NCBI RefSeq assembly: GCF_017868775.1 | Contig: NZ_CP053381.1 | Coordinates: 496,001 to 560,000 of the forward strand | DNA from: Billgrantia sulfidoxydans | GTDB lineage: Bacteria > Pseudomonadota > Gammaproteobacteria > Pseudomonadales > Halomonadaceae | Length of the DNA: 64,000 nucleotides | Direction: 5' to 3' | In this document: positions 48,499-56,363 of the stretch, piece by piece | Position numbering within the stretch: the first letter of the stretch is position 1 | Layout: each line of letters begins with the position of its first letter | Notes under the pieces: model-generated | Told to the model about the DNA's origin: nothing | What the model saw: only the letters and a program-made list of their open reading frames with translations | The model's database searches: none | Made by a program: the position numbers and the translations under genes

Positions 48499-49798
48499 GA
48501 GAGTCTCGCTGCAGGCCCTGATCGACGACGCCCTGGCGGAGACCCCGCCGGGGCGTGTCGTCTGGGTGGCGCTCTCCGGCGGGCTGGATTCGAGCCTGCT
48601 GCTCACCCTGGCGGCCGCGGCGTGCCGTCGACATCCCCGGCCGCTGCGTGCGCTGCACGTCCACCACGGCCTGCAGGCCGCCGCCGGCGACTTCGAGACC
48701 CACTGCCGGCGGCTCGCCTCGCGGCTCGGCGTACCGCTGTTCGTCGAGCGCGTGGCGGTCGAGCGCGACGCCGGGCTGGGGCTGGAGGGCGCGGCGCGCC
48801 AGGCGCGCTACGACGCCTTCGCGCGGCGCGTAGCCCCGGGCGAGACGCTGTGGCTGGCCCAGCATGGCGACGACCAGGCCGAGACCTTCCTGCTGGCCGC
48901 CCTGCGCGGCAGCGGCGTGCGCGGCCTGGCCGGCATGCCGGCCGGGCGCGAGTGGCGGGGCAGGCGCCTGGTGCGCCCCCTGCTCGCCCGCTCGCGGGCC
49001 GAGCTCGAGGCCGAGGCCGCGCGGCGCGGGTTGCGCTGGGTCGAGGACCCCTCCAACGCCGACGAGACGCTCGATCGCAACTTCCTGCGTCGCCGCGTGC
49101 TGCCGCTGCTGGCGCAGCGCTGGCCCCACGCGGGCGAGGCGCTGGCGGCCAGCGCGCGCCAGGCCGCCGAAGCCGACGCGCTGATCGCCGATCTGTCCGC
49201 CGTGGATCTGGCGGTCTTGGGGGACGACGCCGCGTGCCTGCCGCTGGCGGGGCTGGGGCGCCTATCGCCGGCGCGTCGGCGCGTGCTGGTGCGGCACGCC
49301 TGCCACCGTCTGGGGTTGCCCACGCCGCCCGCGGCGCGTCTCGAGGCGCTGCTTGCCCAGTGCGATGCGCGTCATGACGCCCGGGTGAGGGTCACCTGGA
49401 CCGGCGCCGAGGGGAGGATCTGGCGCGGACACCTTCACTTGTTGTCGAGCCGGCCGCCGCTGGCGCCGACGTGGCAGGTCGAATGGGACGGCGTCTCCCC
49501 CCTGGCGACTCCTTGGGGAACCGTCGACGTCACGCTCGTTCCCGAGGAGGGCGGCCAGGCTTCGCTGCGCCTCATGCCGCGCCAGGGCGGCGAGAGTCTG
49601 CGTCTGGCACGGCGCGGAAGTCGCGATCTCAAGCGCCTGCTACAGGAAGCGGAGGTACCGCCATGGGAGCGCGAGCGGCTGCTGGTGGCCTGGCACGGCG
49701 AGGTGCCCGTGGCGGCGCTTCAGTCCGACGCGATACGCTGGCTGGCGGTGGCCGAGGGGTGGCGGGCTTCTGTCGGCGAGGGGTCAGCGTCGAGCTGA
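48482..49798 (+). CDS. tilS: tRNA(Ile)-lysidine synthase
   Basis: Adds lysine to C34 of the CAU-anticodon tRNA-Ile so that it reads AUA. The 438-residue protein has the PP-loop SGGLDSS (32-38), [33 protein letters not shown], and the long C-terminal helical and TilS-type domains. It starts 17 bp inside accA. Its last 15 bases overlap the 3' end of ppx on the other strand. Confidence 0.94.
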   Translation: MAHRHKRVSLQALIDDALAETPPGRVVWVALSGGLDSSLLLTLAAAACRRHPRPLRALHVHHGLQAAAGDFETHCRRLASRLGVPLFVERVAVERDAGLGLEGAARQARYDAFARRVAPGETLWLAQHGDDQAETFLLAALRGSGVRGLAGMPAGREWRGRRLVRPLLARSRAELEAEAARRGLRWVEDPSNADETLDRNFLRRRVLPLLAQRWPHAGEALAASARQAAEADALIADLSAVDLAVLGDDAACLPLAGLGRLSPARRRVLVRHACHRLGLPTPPAARLEALLAQCDARHDARVRVTWTGAEGRIWRGHLHLLSSRPPLAPTWQVEWDGVSPLATPWGTVDVTLVPEEGGQASLRLMPRQGGESLRLARRGSRDLKRLLQEAEVPPWERERLLVAWHGEVPVAALQSDAIRWLAVAEGWRASVGEGSASS

Positions 49799-50758
49799 GA
49801 GGCCCCGAGCCAGCATGTCGTGCAGCACCCCTTCGCGCAGCGCCCCATCGGCGTAGCGCATCGTGGTCAGCCCGAACGCCTCGAAGATCGCCCCGAGAAT
49901 GGCCACTCCGGCGGGAAAGATGCGCGCGCGATCGGGCTTGAGGCCTTCCAGGGCAACCCGGTCGAGGTGGCCGCACTGGACCAGGCGCCGGCGCAGCTCT
50001 GCCAGGCCGGTCCGGGTGATCTCGCCGGGCGTGCCGCCATCGGCTGCCAGTACCGAAGCGGCGGCCTTGATGGTGCCACTGGAGCCCAGTGCCTCGTCCC
50101 AGCCGAGTTCGCTGTAGCTCGCCTTGAGGGGGGCGAGCCGTGCCAGTACGTCCGCTTCGGCCTGCTCCATGCGTGCGGCACTCAGCTGGCCATCGGCGAA
50201 GTGGCGCCGGGTATGGGTGACGCAACCGATGTCGAGGCTCTCCAGCATCAGCGGTTTCAGCCGTTCACCGACGATGAATTCGGTGGAGCCTCCGCCGATG
50301 TCGACGACCAGGCGGCGGCCGTTCTCGGCCAGGGCGTGGGCCGCGCCCAGATAGATCAGGCGGGCTTCCTCGTGGCCGGGAATCACCTCGACGCGGCAGC
50401 CCAGCAGCGCTTCGGCGCGGGCGATGAAGACCCGACGGTTGCGCGCCGTACGCAGCGCGCTGGTCCCGACCACACGCAGGCATTCGGCGCCGACGCCGTC
50501 CAGCAGCGGCGCGAAGCGGGCGAGACACGCCATGGCACGCTCCATCGAGGCGTCGTCCAGGCAATTGGTGGCGTCGAGGCCGGCGGCCAGCTGCACCTTC
50601 TCACCCAATCGGGCCACCACCTGAAGCCGGTCGTCCTGATACTGCGCGACCAGCAGGTGAAAGCTGTTGGAACCCAGGTCGATCGCGGCCAGGCGCACTG
50701 CCTGGGGCATGTCGACAGCGTCGCTGACGAGATTGGGCCGTTCCGTGGGTGAGTTCAT
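49784..50758 (-). CDS. ppx: Exopolyphosphatase/guanosine pentaphosphatase family protein (short form)
   Basis: Releases phosphate from inorganic polyphosphate, or from pppGpp in GppA members. The 324-residue protein has the actin-like ATPase fold with AIDLGSNSFHLLVA (25-38), VVGTSALRTARNR, PGHEEARLIYLG, VVDIGGGSTEFIVG and the C-terminal DGALREGVLHDML. Unlike E. coli Ppx (513 residues), it ends here and lacks the C-terminal HD-like domain, like the short Ppx seen in some other bacteria. The ATG at 50756-50758 is used because the frame upstream has no conserved sequence. Which activity it has is uncertain. Confidence 0.85.
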   Translation of the reverse strand: MNSPTERPNLVSDAVDMPQAVRLAAIDLGSNSFHLLVAQYQDDRLQVVARLGEKVQLAAGLDATNCLDDASMERAMACLARFAPLLDGVGAECLRVVGTSALRTARNRRVFIARAEALLGCRVEVIPGHEEARLIYLGAAHALAENGRRLVVDIGGGSTEFIVGERLKPLMLESLDIGCVTHTRRHFADGQLSAARMEQAEADVLARLAPLKASYSELGWDEALGSSGTIKAAASVLAADGGTPGEITRTGLAELRRRLVQCGHLDRVALEGLKPDRARIFPAGVAILGAIFEAFGLTTMRYADGALREGVLHDMLARGLSARR

Positions 50759-51217
50759 CGAAGCATCCTGATAGTCAATGGCTAAAGGGTGCGGCGACTC
50801 CCCGGGCGTGTCAATCGCACAAGGTTGATCTGCGGGGTTGCGTTCGTCGCCGGCCTTGACTAACATCGGGTCGTTCGCCTGTTCCGAATGCTTTCCGACC
50901 GAGACACGACGTCCGCGTCGCGGTCAACATCAAGTCGTCAGTCAGCCCCCTTTTTGTCGCCCTGTCATGTGCCGTTAGCCTCGGTGGCACTTGAAACGCA
51001 CCAGGCGAAGAGTCCCGGCGACAAGAAGCGCTGCTCCCTCTAACACGATACCGTGCCGGCGACCCTTGCGCAGAGTGGTCGTACCGCGACGGGCATCGCT
51101 CATGAGCGACAGCTTCCCGGGCGCTGAACGCACCCAAGCGGCGTACCGTTCTTTCTCCGCACCATTCCCACGGCCGCCGTGCCGCCACGCTGACATGAGC
51201 AACTTCCGAACGCACCG
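50759..51217 (+). other. ppx-rho gap: long rho leader without a supported gene
   Basis: I see no supported gene in this 459-bp gap; a 76-codon open frame at 50991-51221 is proline- and arginine-rich and looks like noise. In E. coli rho is self-regulated through its leader, and pseudomonads have a structured rho leader RNA, so the same may apply here. Visible signals: TTGACT at 50856-50861 with no good -10, a 10-bp stem with a 5-nt bulge at 50897-50925, and C5T5 at 50946-50955. No thioredoxin gene lies here. Confidence 0.55.
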
Positions 51218-52477
51218 ATGAATCTTACCGAACTCAAGCAAAAATCCGTGCCGGACCTCCTGGAGATCGCCCGTGAGATGGGCATCGACAACCTGGCCCG
51301 CTCGCGCAAGCAGGACATCATCTTCGCCATCCTCAAGAAGCACGCCAAGAGCGGCGAGGACATCTACGGCGACGGTGTTCTGGAAATCCTCCAGGACGGC
51401 TTCGGCTTCCTGCGTAGCGCCGACAGTTCCTACCTGGCCGGCCCCGACGACATCTATGTCTCGCCGTCGCAGATCCGTCGCTTCAACCTGCGCAAGGGCG
51501 ATTCGATCTCCGGCAAGATTCGTCCGCCGAAGGAAGGCGAGCGCTATTTCGCGCTGCTCAAGGTCAGCCAGATCAACTTCGACAAGCCGGAAAACGCCAA
51601 GCACAAGATCCTGTTCGAGAACCTCACGCCGCTGTTCCCCCAGGAGCGGCTGCGCATGGAGATCGGCAACGGCTCCACCGAGGATCTCACCGCGCGCATC
51701 ATCGATCTCACCGCCCCCATCGGCAAGGGCCAGCGCGGCCTGATCGTCTCGCCGCCCAAGGCGGGCAAGACGCTGATGCTGCAGAACATCGCCACCTCGA
51801 TCACGCGCAACAATCCCGAGTGTCACCTGATCGTGCTGCTGATCGACGAGCGCCCGGAGGAGGTCACCGAGATGTCGCGCACCGTGCGCGGCGAGGTGGT
51901 CGCCTCGACCTTCGACGAGCCGCCGGCGCGCCACGTGCAGGTCGCCGAGATGGTCATCGAGAAGGCCAAGCGCCTGGTCGAGCACAAGAAGGACGTGGTT
52001 ATCCTGCTCGACTCCATCACCCGCCTGGCGCGCGCCTACAACACCGTGGTGCCGAGCTCCGGCAAGGTGCTCACCGGCGGTGTCGACGCCCACGCCCTGG
52101 AGAAGCCCAAGCGCTTCTTCGGCGCCGCGCGCAACATCGAGGAGGGCGGCAGCCTGACCATCATCGCCACCGCGCTGGTCGACACCGGCTCGAAGATGGA
52201 CGAGGTGATCTTCGAGGAGTTCAAGGGCACCGGCAACATGGAAGCCCACCTGGACCGCAAGCTCGCCGAGCGCCGCGTCTATCCGGCGATCAACATCCGC
52301 CGCTCCGGCACTCGCCGTGAGGACCTGATCGCCTCCGAGGACGAGATGCAGCGCATGTGGATCCTGCGCAAGCTGCTCAACCCGATGGAGGATACCGCGG
52401 CCACCGAGTTCCTTATCGACCGCCTGAAAGATACCAAGACGAACCTGGAATTCTTCGAGGCGATGAAGCGCCGTTGA
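51218..52477 (+). CDS. rho: Transcription termination factor Rho
   Basis: Hexameric RNA helicase that ends transcription of untranslated RNA. The 419-residue protein is the standard length. It has the N-terminal helix bundle ([20 protein letters not shown]), the RNA-binding cold-shock-like domain with [16 protein letters not shown], Walker [12 protein letters not shown] (about 178-188), Walker [17 protein letters not shown], and the Q- and R-loop region ending in [11 protein letters not shown]. The ATG at 51218 fits the family start. It follows a long leader. Confidence 0.98.
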   Translation: MNLTELKQKSVPDLLEIAREMGIDNLARSRKQDIIFAILKKHAKSGEDIYGDGVLEILQDGFGFLRSADSSYLAGPDDIYVSPSQIRRFNLRKGDSISGKIRPPKEGERYFALLKVSQINFDKPENAKHKILFENLTPLFPQERLRMEIGNGSTEDLTARIIDLTAPIGKGQRGLIVSPPKAGKTLMLQNIATSITRNNPECHLIVLLIDERPEEVTEMSRTVRGEVVASTFDEPPARHVQVAEMVIEKAKRLVEHKKDVVILLDSITRLARAYNTVVPSSGKVLTGGVDAHALEKPKRFFGAARNIEEGGSLTIIATALVDTGSKMDEVIFEEFKGTGNMEAHLDRKLAERRVYPAINIRRSGTRREDLIASEDEMQRMWILRKLLNPMEDTAATEFLIDRLKDTKTNLEFFEAMKRR

Positions 52478-52519
52478 TCGGAGCTATTAGGCTTCGGTTG
52501 CTAGGCCAAGGCTAGCGGC

Positions 52520-52599
52520 GCCGGGGACAGGTCGAAGAGGAGGTCTTTTGCCATGGATGGCAAAAGTAGCGCCCAGGGATGGGTTCACAGCGCCTCCTC
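52520..52599 (-). repeat. Dispersed 80-bp structured repeat, copy B (inverted relative to copy A)
   Basis: The reverse complement of this segment matches copy A at 77 of 80 bases. The inner palindrome is TTTTGCCA-TGGA-TGGCAAAA on the plus strand (52546-52565). It lies 42 bp after the rho stop. Confidence 0.88.
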
Positions 52600-52663
52600 G
52601 ACGGTCCGGCGCCTGTCGACGGAGTGGCCGCGGGTAAGGATGCGTTGGCCGGCGGGGAAGAGG

Positions 52664-52691
52664 AAGGGGCGGCATGCTATGCTGCCCCTTT
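52664..52691 (+). terminator. Terminator-like hairpin before ubiD
   Basis: An 11-bp stem (52664-52674 with 52680-52690, one G-T pair) with a 5-nt loop ends in TTT. It could close the rho transcript after the repeat, or form part of the ubiD leader, since the ubiD ATG lies only 26 bp further on. Confidence 0.6.
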
Positions 52692-52716
52692 CGTCGTTCC
52701 GGAAACGGGAAATCGA

Positions 52717-54216
52717 ATGAAGTACAACGATCTGCGCGACTTCATCGCGGCCCTGGAGGCCCAGGGCGAGCTGGTGCGTGTTGTAGCCGAGGTGGACCCT
52801 TACCTCGAGATCACCGAGATCTGCGACCGCACCCTGCGTGCCGGTGGCCCGGCGCTGCTGTTCGAGAACGTCAAGGGGCACGACATGCCGCTGCTCGGCA
52901 ACCTGTTCGGCACACCGAAGCGGGTCGCCATGGGCATGGGCCAGGACAGTGTCGAGGCGCTGCGCGAGGTGGGCGAGCTGCTCGCCTTCCTCAAGGAGCC
53001 CGAGCCGCCCAAGGGCTTTCGCGACGCCTGGGACAAGCTGCCGATCTTCAGGCAGGTGATGAGCATGGGGCCCAGGACGGTGCGCAGCGCCCCGGTGCAG
53101 CAGGTGGTGCTCGAGGGCGATGACGTCGACCTTGACCGCCTGCCGATCCAGCACTGCTGGCCCGGTGATGCCGCGCCGCTGGTCACCTGGCCGCTGGTGG
53201 TCACCCGCGGGCCGCACAAGAAGCGCCAGAACCTGGGCATCTACCGCCAGCAGAAGCTGTCGAAGAACCGCCTGATCATGCGCTGGTTGTCGCACCGCGG
53301 CGGCGCGCTCGACTTCCAGGAGTTCCAGCAGACGAACCCCGGCGAGCCCTTCCCGGTGGCGGTGGCGTTGGGCGCCGACCCGGCCACCATTCTCGGCGCG
53401 GTGACCCCGGTGCCGGACTCGCTCTCCGAGTACGCCTTCGCCGGCCTCCTGCGCGGCTCGCGCACCGAGCTGGTCAAGTGCGGCCACGCCGACCTCGAGG
53501 TGCCGGCCTCCGCCGAGATCATCCTCGAGGGCTTCATCTACCCCGACGATACGGCGCCGGAAGGGCCCTACGGCGACCATACCGGCTACTACAACGAGGT
53601 CGACGAGTTCCCGGTGTTCACCGTGACGCGCATGACCATGCGCCGCGACGCCATCTACCATTCGACCTACACCGGACGACCGCCCGACGAGCCGGCGATC
53701 CTCGGCGTCGCGCTCAATGAGGTGTTCGTGCCGATCCTGCGCAAGCAGTTCCCCGAGATCGTCGACTTCTACCTGCCGCCGGAGGGCTGCTCCTACCGCA
53801 TGGCGGTGGTGACCATGAAGAAGCAGTACGCCGGCCACGCCAAGCGCGTGATGATGGGCGTATGGAGCTTCCTGCGCCAGTTCATGTACACCAAGTTCGT
53901 GGTGGTGCTCGACGACGATGTCGACGCCCGCGACTGGAAGGACGTGATCTGGGCCATCACCACCCGCATGGATCCTGCCCGTGATACCGTGATGGTCGAG
54001 AACACACCTATCGACTACCTCGACTTCGCCTCGCCGGTGGCGGGGCTGGGGTCCAAGATGGGGCTGGATGCCACCACCAAGTGGCCCGGCGAGACCGATC
54101 GAGAATGGGGCACGCCCATCGTCATGGACGAGGCCGTCAAGGCCCGCGTCAGCGAACGCTGGAACGAGCTGGGCATCCGCCTGCCCCCCCACCCTGACGA
54201 CAAGAGGCCTGCATGA
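52717..54216 (+). CDS. ubiD: 4-hydroxy-3-polyprenylbenzoate decarboxylase
   Basis: Prenyl-FMN enzyme that decarboxylates the prenylated ring in ubiquinone synthesis; it needs UbiX for its cofactor. The 499-residue protein has the UbiD hallmarks: N-terminal [52 protein letters not shown] with the conserved glutamate, and [20 protein letters not shown]. The ATG at 52717 is chosen since the 46 codons upstream, including the hairpin region, have no family character. The last 4 bases overlap fre. Confidence 0.95.
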   Translation: MKYNDLRDFIAALEAQGELVRVVAEVDPYLEITEICDRTLRAGGPALLFENVKGHDMPLLGNLFGTPKRVAMGMGQDSVEALREVGELLAFLKEPEPPKGFRDAWDKLPIFRQVMSMGPRTVRSAPVQQVVLEGDDVDLDRLPIQHCWPGDAAPLVTWPLVVTRGPHKKRQNLGIYRQQKLSKNRLIMRWLSHRGGALDFQEFQQTNPGEPFPVAVALGADPATILGAVTPVPDSLSEYAFAGLLRGSRTELVKCGHADLEVPASAEIILEGFIYPDDTAPEGPYGDHTGYYNEVDEFPVFTVTRMTMRRDAIYHSTYTGRPPDEPAILGVALNEVFVPILRKQFPEIVDFYLPPEGCSYRMAVVTMKKQYAGHAKRVMMGVWSFLRQFMYTKFVVVLDDDVDARDWKDVIWAITTRMDPARDTVMVENTPIDYLDFASPVAGLGSKMGLDATTKWPGETDREWGTPIVMDEAVKARVSERWNELGIRLPPHPDDKRPA

Positions 54217-54992
54217 CCCCGAGGACCCTGAGCTGCCAGGTGACGGCAGTGGAGGACCTGACTCCCGACGTGTTCCGCGTGCGCCTGGAAGGGCGCGCCG
54301 AAGCCATGGCGCACGCGCCGGGCCAGTATCTCGAACTCAAGCTGGACGACGAGACCTGGGTGCCGTTCTCCATCGCCAGTGCGCATGCCGGCGACGGCAC
54401 CCTGGAGCTGCACATCCAGCACTGGCCGGAGCGCGAGAACTCCGCCCGGCTGCGCGAGCTGATCGTGGTGGCGCACCACCTGACGGTACGCCTTCCCGGC
54501 GGCGACTGCGTGCTGGACACCACCAGCCGGCGGCCGCTGCTGCTGGTCGCCGCCGGCACCGGTTTCGCCCAGGCGAAGGCGATCGTCGAGGCCTCGTTGC
54601 ACGAGGTGCCGGAGCGCCCCATCGAGCTGTGGTGGGCCGCCCGCGAGCGGCGCGACCTCTACCTCGAGAGCCTGCCGCGGCAGTGGGCCGAGAGCCACGA
54701 GAACGTGCGATTCCACGTGGTCACCGAGGCGGCGCCGGAGCCGCCGGTCACCGGAGAGCGCATCCAGGGCCACCTGGGCCGTATCGACCAGGCGCTGGCC
54801 ACCGGGCTCGAGGACGTCAGCGGCTACGATGTCTATCTTTCCGGCTCGCCGGGCATGGTCTATGCCTGCGTCGACGTGCTGGCTTCGCTGGGCCTCGAGC
54901 CGAGTCGGGTCTTCTCCGACGTCTTCGCCTACGCGCCGCGCCGACCGTTGGTGCCGACCGCCGGGGTGCTGCGCCGGGGGAGCGCGGGGTGA
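54213..54992 (+). CDS. fre: NAD(P)H-flavin reductase
   Basis: Reduces free flavins with NAD(P)H; in E. coli fre is likewise next to ubiD, and reduced FMN would serve the UbiX/UbiD route. The 259-residue ferredoxin-reductase-type protein has the FAD/flavin-binding segment [21 protein letters not shown], the NAD-binding [18 protein letters not shown], and a C-terminal [16 protein letters not shown]. It overlaps ubiD by 4 bp and folM by 4 bp, so the three genes are coupled. Confidence 0.88.
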   Translation: MTPRTLSCQVTAVEDLTPDVFRVRLEGRAEAMAHAPGQYLELKLDDETWVPFSIASAHAGDGTLELHIQHWPERENSARLRELIVVAHHLTVRLPGGDCVLDTTSRRPLLLVAAGTGFAQAKAIVEASLHEVPERPIELWWAARERRDLYLESLPRQWAESHENVRFHVVTEAAPEPPVTGERIQGHLGRIDQALATGLEDVSGYDVYLSGSPGMVYACVDVLASLGLEPSRVFSDVFAYAPRRPLVPTAGVLRRGSAG

Positions 54993-55702
54993 GCGCCTCG
55001 CCGATCCTGATCACCGGCGGCGCCCAGCGCCTGGGTCGTCACTGCGCCGAGCGCCTGGTCGAGGATGGGCACCCGGTGATCATCAGCTATCGCCGCGAGC
55101 GCCCGGAGCTCGAGGCGATGCGCCGCCGCGGCATCGTCGCCCTTTACGCCGACTTCTCCAGCGAAGCCGGCATTCTCGACTTCATCGCCCGGCTCAAGGA
55201 CGAGACGCAGTCGCTGCGGGCCATCGTGCACAACGCCAGCGACTGGACACCGGACCGCCAGGGCGACGAGGCCGGCGCCGACTTCGAGCGACTGTTTCGC
55301 GTGCACATGCAGGCGCCCTACCTGATCAACCTGCACGGCCGCGAGCTGCTCGAGGCGTGCGGTGAACCCCAGCGCGACATCGTGCACATGACCGACTACG
55401 TGGTGCAGAAGGGCTCGAAGCAGCACGCGGCCTACGCCGCCACCAAGGCGGGGCTGGCCAACCTGACGCTCTCCTTCGCGGCAATGTACGCCCCCGCGAT
55501 CCAGGTCAACGCCATCGCGCCCGCCCTGATCATGCTGGGGGCGGATGACGACCAAGCCTACGCCGAGCAGGCGCGAGCCAAATCGGTCATGGGGATGGTG
55601 CCGGGGCCGGGGGTGGTCTACCAGAGCCTGCGCTACCTGCTCGACAACCGCTACGTCACCGGCATCACGCTACCGGTCGATGGCGGCCGCCACCTCCGCT
55701 AA
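54989..55702 (+). CDS. folM: Dihydromonapterin reductase FolM (SDR family)
   Basis: Short-chain dehydrogenase that reduces dihydromonapterin, and more weakly dihydrofolate. The 237-residue protein has an ITGGAQRLGRHCAERL nucleotide motif in place of the usual TGxxxGxG, HNASDWTPDRQG, and the catalytic YxxxK in AAYAATKAGLANL. It ends LPVDGGRHLR, typical of the FolM group. The start is GTG 54989, within the GTGA overlap with fre. Pairing with ubiD-fre suggests a pterin/quinone redox context (inference). Confidence 0.88.
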   Translation: MSASPILITGGAQRLGRHCAERLVEDGHPVIISYRRERPELEAMRRRGIVALYADFSSEAGILDFIARLKDETQSLRAIVHNASDWTPDRQGDEAGADFERLFRVHMQAPYLINLHGRELLEACGEPQRDIVHMTDYVVQKGSKQHAAYAATKAGLANLTLSFAAMYAPAIQVNAIAPALIMLGADDDQAYAEQARAKSVMGMVPGPGVVYQSLRYLLDNRYVTGITLPVDGGRHLR

Positions 55703-55739
55703 AATGGTGTCCCCCCCTGACAACTCGAGAGGAGCCGAC

Positions 55740-55865
55740 ATGGCTTACGACCCCGACTTCAAGGACGACAGCGGCCTGCTGTCCATCGTGCTGGGCCTGG
55801 TGGTGCTGGTCAGCATGAGCGCACTGCCGGCCACCATCGGCTGGTACCAGGTGTTCGCCGGCTGA
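55740..55865 (+). CDS. Small single-span membrane protein (41 residues)
   Basis: A small ORF with an excellent GAGAGGAG site 5 nt upstream. The 41 residues start with an acidic stretch (MAYDPDFKDDSG) and continue with one membrane helix (about residues 13-32) and the end PATIGWYQVFAG. I recognise no family. It begins 37 bp after folM and is followed by the aromatic leader region. Codon use fits the neighbours. Confidence 0.6.
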   Translation: MAYDPDFKDDSGLLSIVLGLVVLVSMSALPATIGWYQVFAG

Positions 55866-55874
55866 CGGCCACGC

Positions 55875-55903
55875 TTGCCAAGCCTGCCCTGATCGGGCAC
55901 GAT
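55875..55903 (+). promoter_or_regulatory. Candidate promoter for the DAHP synthase leader
   Basis: TTGCCA (55875-55880, 5/6) is 17 bp from a poor -10 CACGAT (55898-55903). It would start the leader transcript shortly before the first leader peptide at 55929. Confidence 0.3.
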
Positions 55904-55928
55904 GAGGCGAGAACATCGGGAGACGACC

Positions 55929-56060
55929 ATGACACCGAAGCCGCATACGAACCTTGCCGTCGCCTACCGCGCCCCGAGCGCGGTGGCGGCGCATGGCGTC
56001 GGCTTCGGTGGTCAGTACTGGTATTGGTTTAGCATCGGTGTGCCCGCGGCCGGGTCCTGA
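55929..56060 (+). CDS. Aromatic-rich leader peptide 1 (43 residues) upstream of DAHP synthase
   Basis: A 43-residue ORF with GGGAG about 6 nt upstream. It holds the dense run QYWYWF at residues 29-34 (codons 56013-56030), a hallmark of a ribosome-stalling control peptide. Its stop lies in the loop of a hairpin whose 5' arm begins a few bases after the aromatic codons: 56037-56044 pairs with 56080-56087, plus CGCGGC with GCCGCG and GTCCT with AGGAC. A strong terminator follows 48 bp after the stop. No domain is present; the role is inferred from the layout. Confidence 0.75.
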   Translation: MTPKPHTNLAVAYRAPSAVAAHGVGFGGQYWYWFSIGVPAAGS

Positions 56061-56128
56061 GCGAGGACAGCGCCGCGAAGGCACACCCTAACCGGGTTGC
56101 CTCCCACGAAACCCCCGGTCGGCAACCC
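56037..56128 (+). promoter_or_regulatory. Attenuator RNA elements: pause hairpin and antiterminator pairing
   Basis: A long imperfect hairpin spans 56037-56087. Separately, GGGTTGCC (56094-56101) is exactly complementary to GGCAACCC (56121-56128), which includes the 3' part of the 5' arm, the loop and the first base of the 3' arm of the downstream terminator. That pairing would prevent the terminator from forming, as in classical attenuators. The exact switching path is inferred. Confidence 0.65.
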
Positions 56129-56142
56129 CGACCGGGGGTTTT
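56109..56142 (+). terminator. Strong intrinsic terminator between the two leader peptides
   Basis: A 14-bp perfect GC-rich stem (56109-56122 with 56128-56141), 5-nt loop and TTTT tail. It lies upstream of the DAHP synthase gene rather than behind a full-length gene, as expected for an attenuator. Confidence 0.88.
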
Positions 56143-56192
56143 GCGTTGGTCGCCCGGTATTCGCCCGACCCTTCAACCAGAGGAGAAGCACC

Positions 56193-56357
56193 ATGACCGC
56201 ACGTCGCGCCACTTTCGCCGCCAACGCCCGTTACGCCTATTATGGCTGGGACTACGGCTGGCGATTTAGCGCCGCGCGGTCGGTCCAGTGCGCCACCTCC
56301 GACCGTGAGATGACCGGTGGCATGACGACACGATGTTTGCCGATCCCACGGAGTTGA
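56193..56357 (+). CDS. Aromatic-rich leader peptide 2 (54 residues), coupled to DAHP synthase
   Basis: A 54-residue ORF with AGAGGAGAA 5-13 nt upstream, ending 6 bp before the DAHP synthase ATG. Residues 13-24 read RYAYYGWDYGWRF, again rich in Tyr, Trp and Phe, and the codons TGG-CGA-TTT-AGC recall TGG-TTT-AGC of leader 1. Downstream lie competing pairings: CGGTCGG (56277-56283) with CCGACCG (56299-56305), and GCCACC (56292-56297) with GGTGGC (56316-56321). No T-run is seen, so control here may act on translation (inference). Confidence 0.65.
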   Translation: MTARRATFAANARYAYYGWDYGWRFSAARSVQCATSDREMTGGMTTRCLPIPRS

Positions 56358-56363
56358 AGACAC

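Noticed and set aside
50991..51221. 76-codon ORF in the rho leader as a leader peptide
   Set aside because: Arg/Pro/Ser-rich translation, no ribosome-binding site, and it overlaps the rho start.
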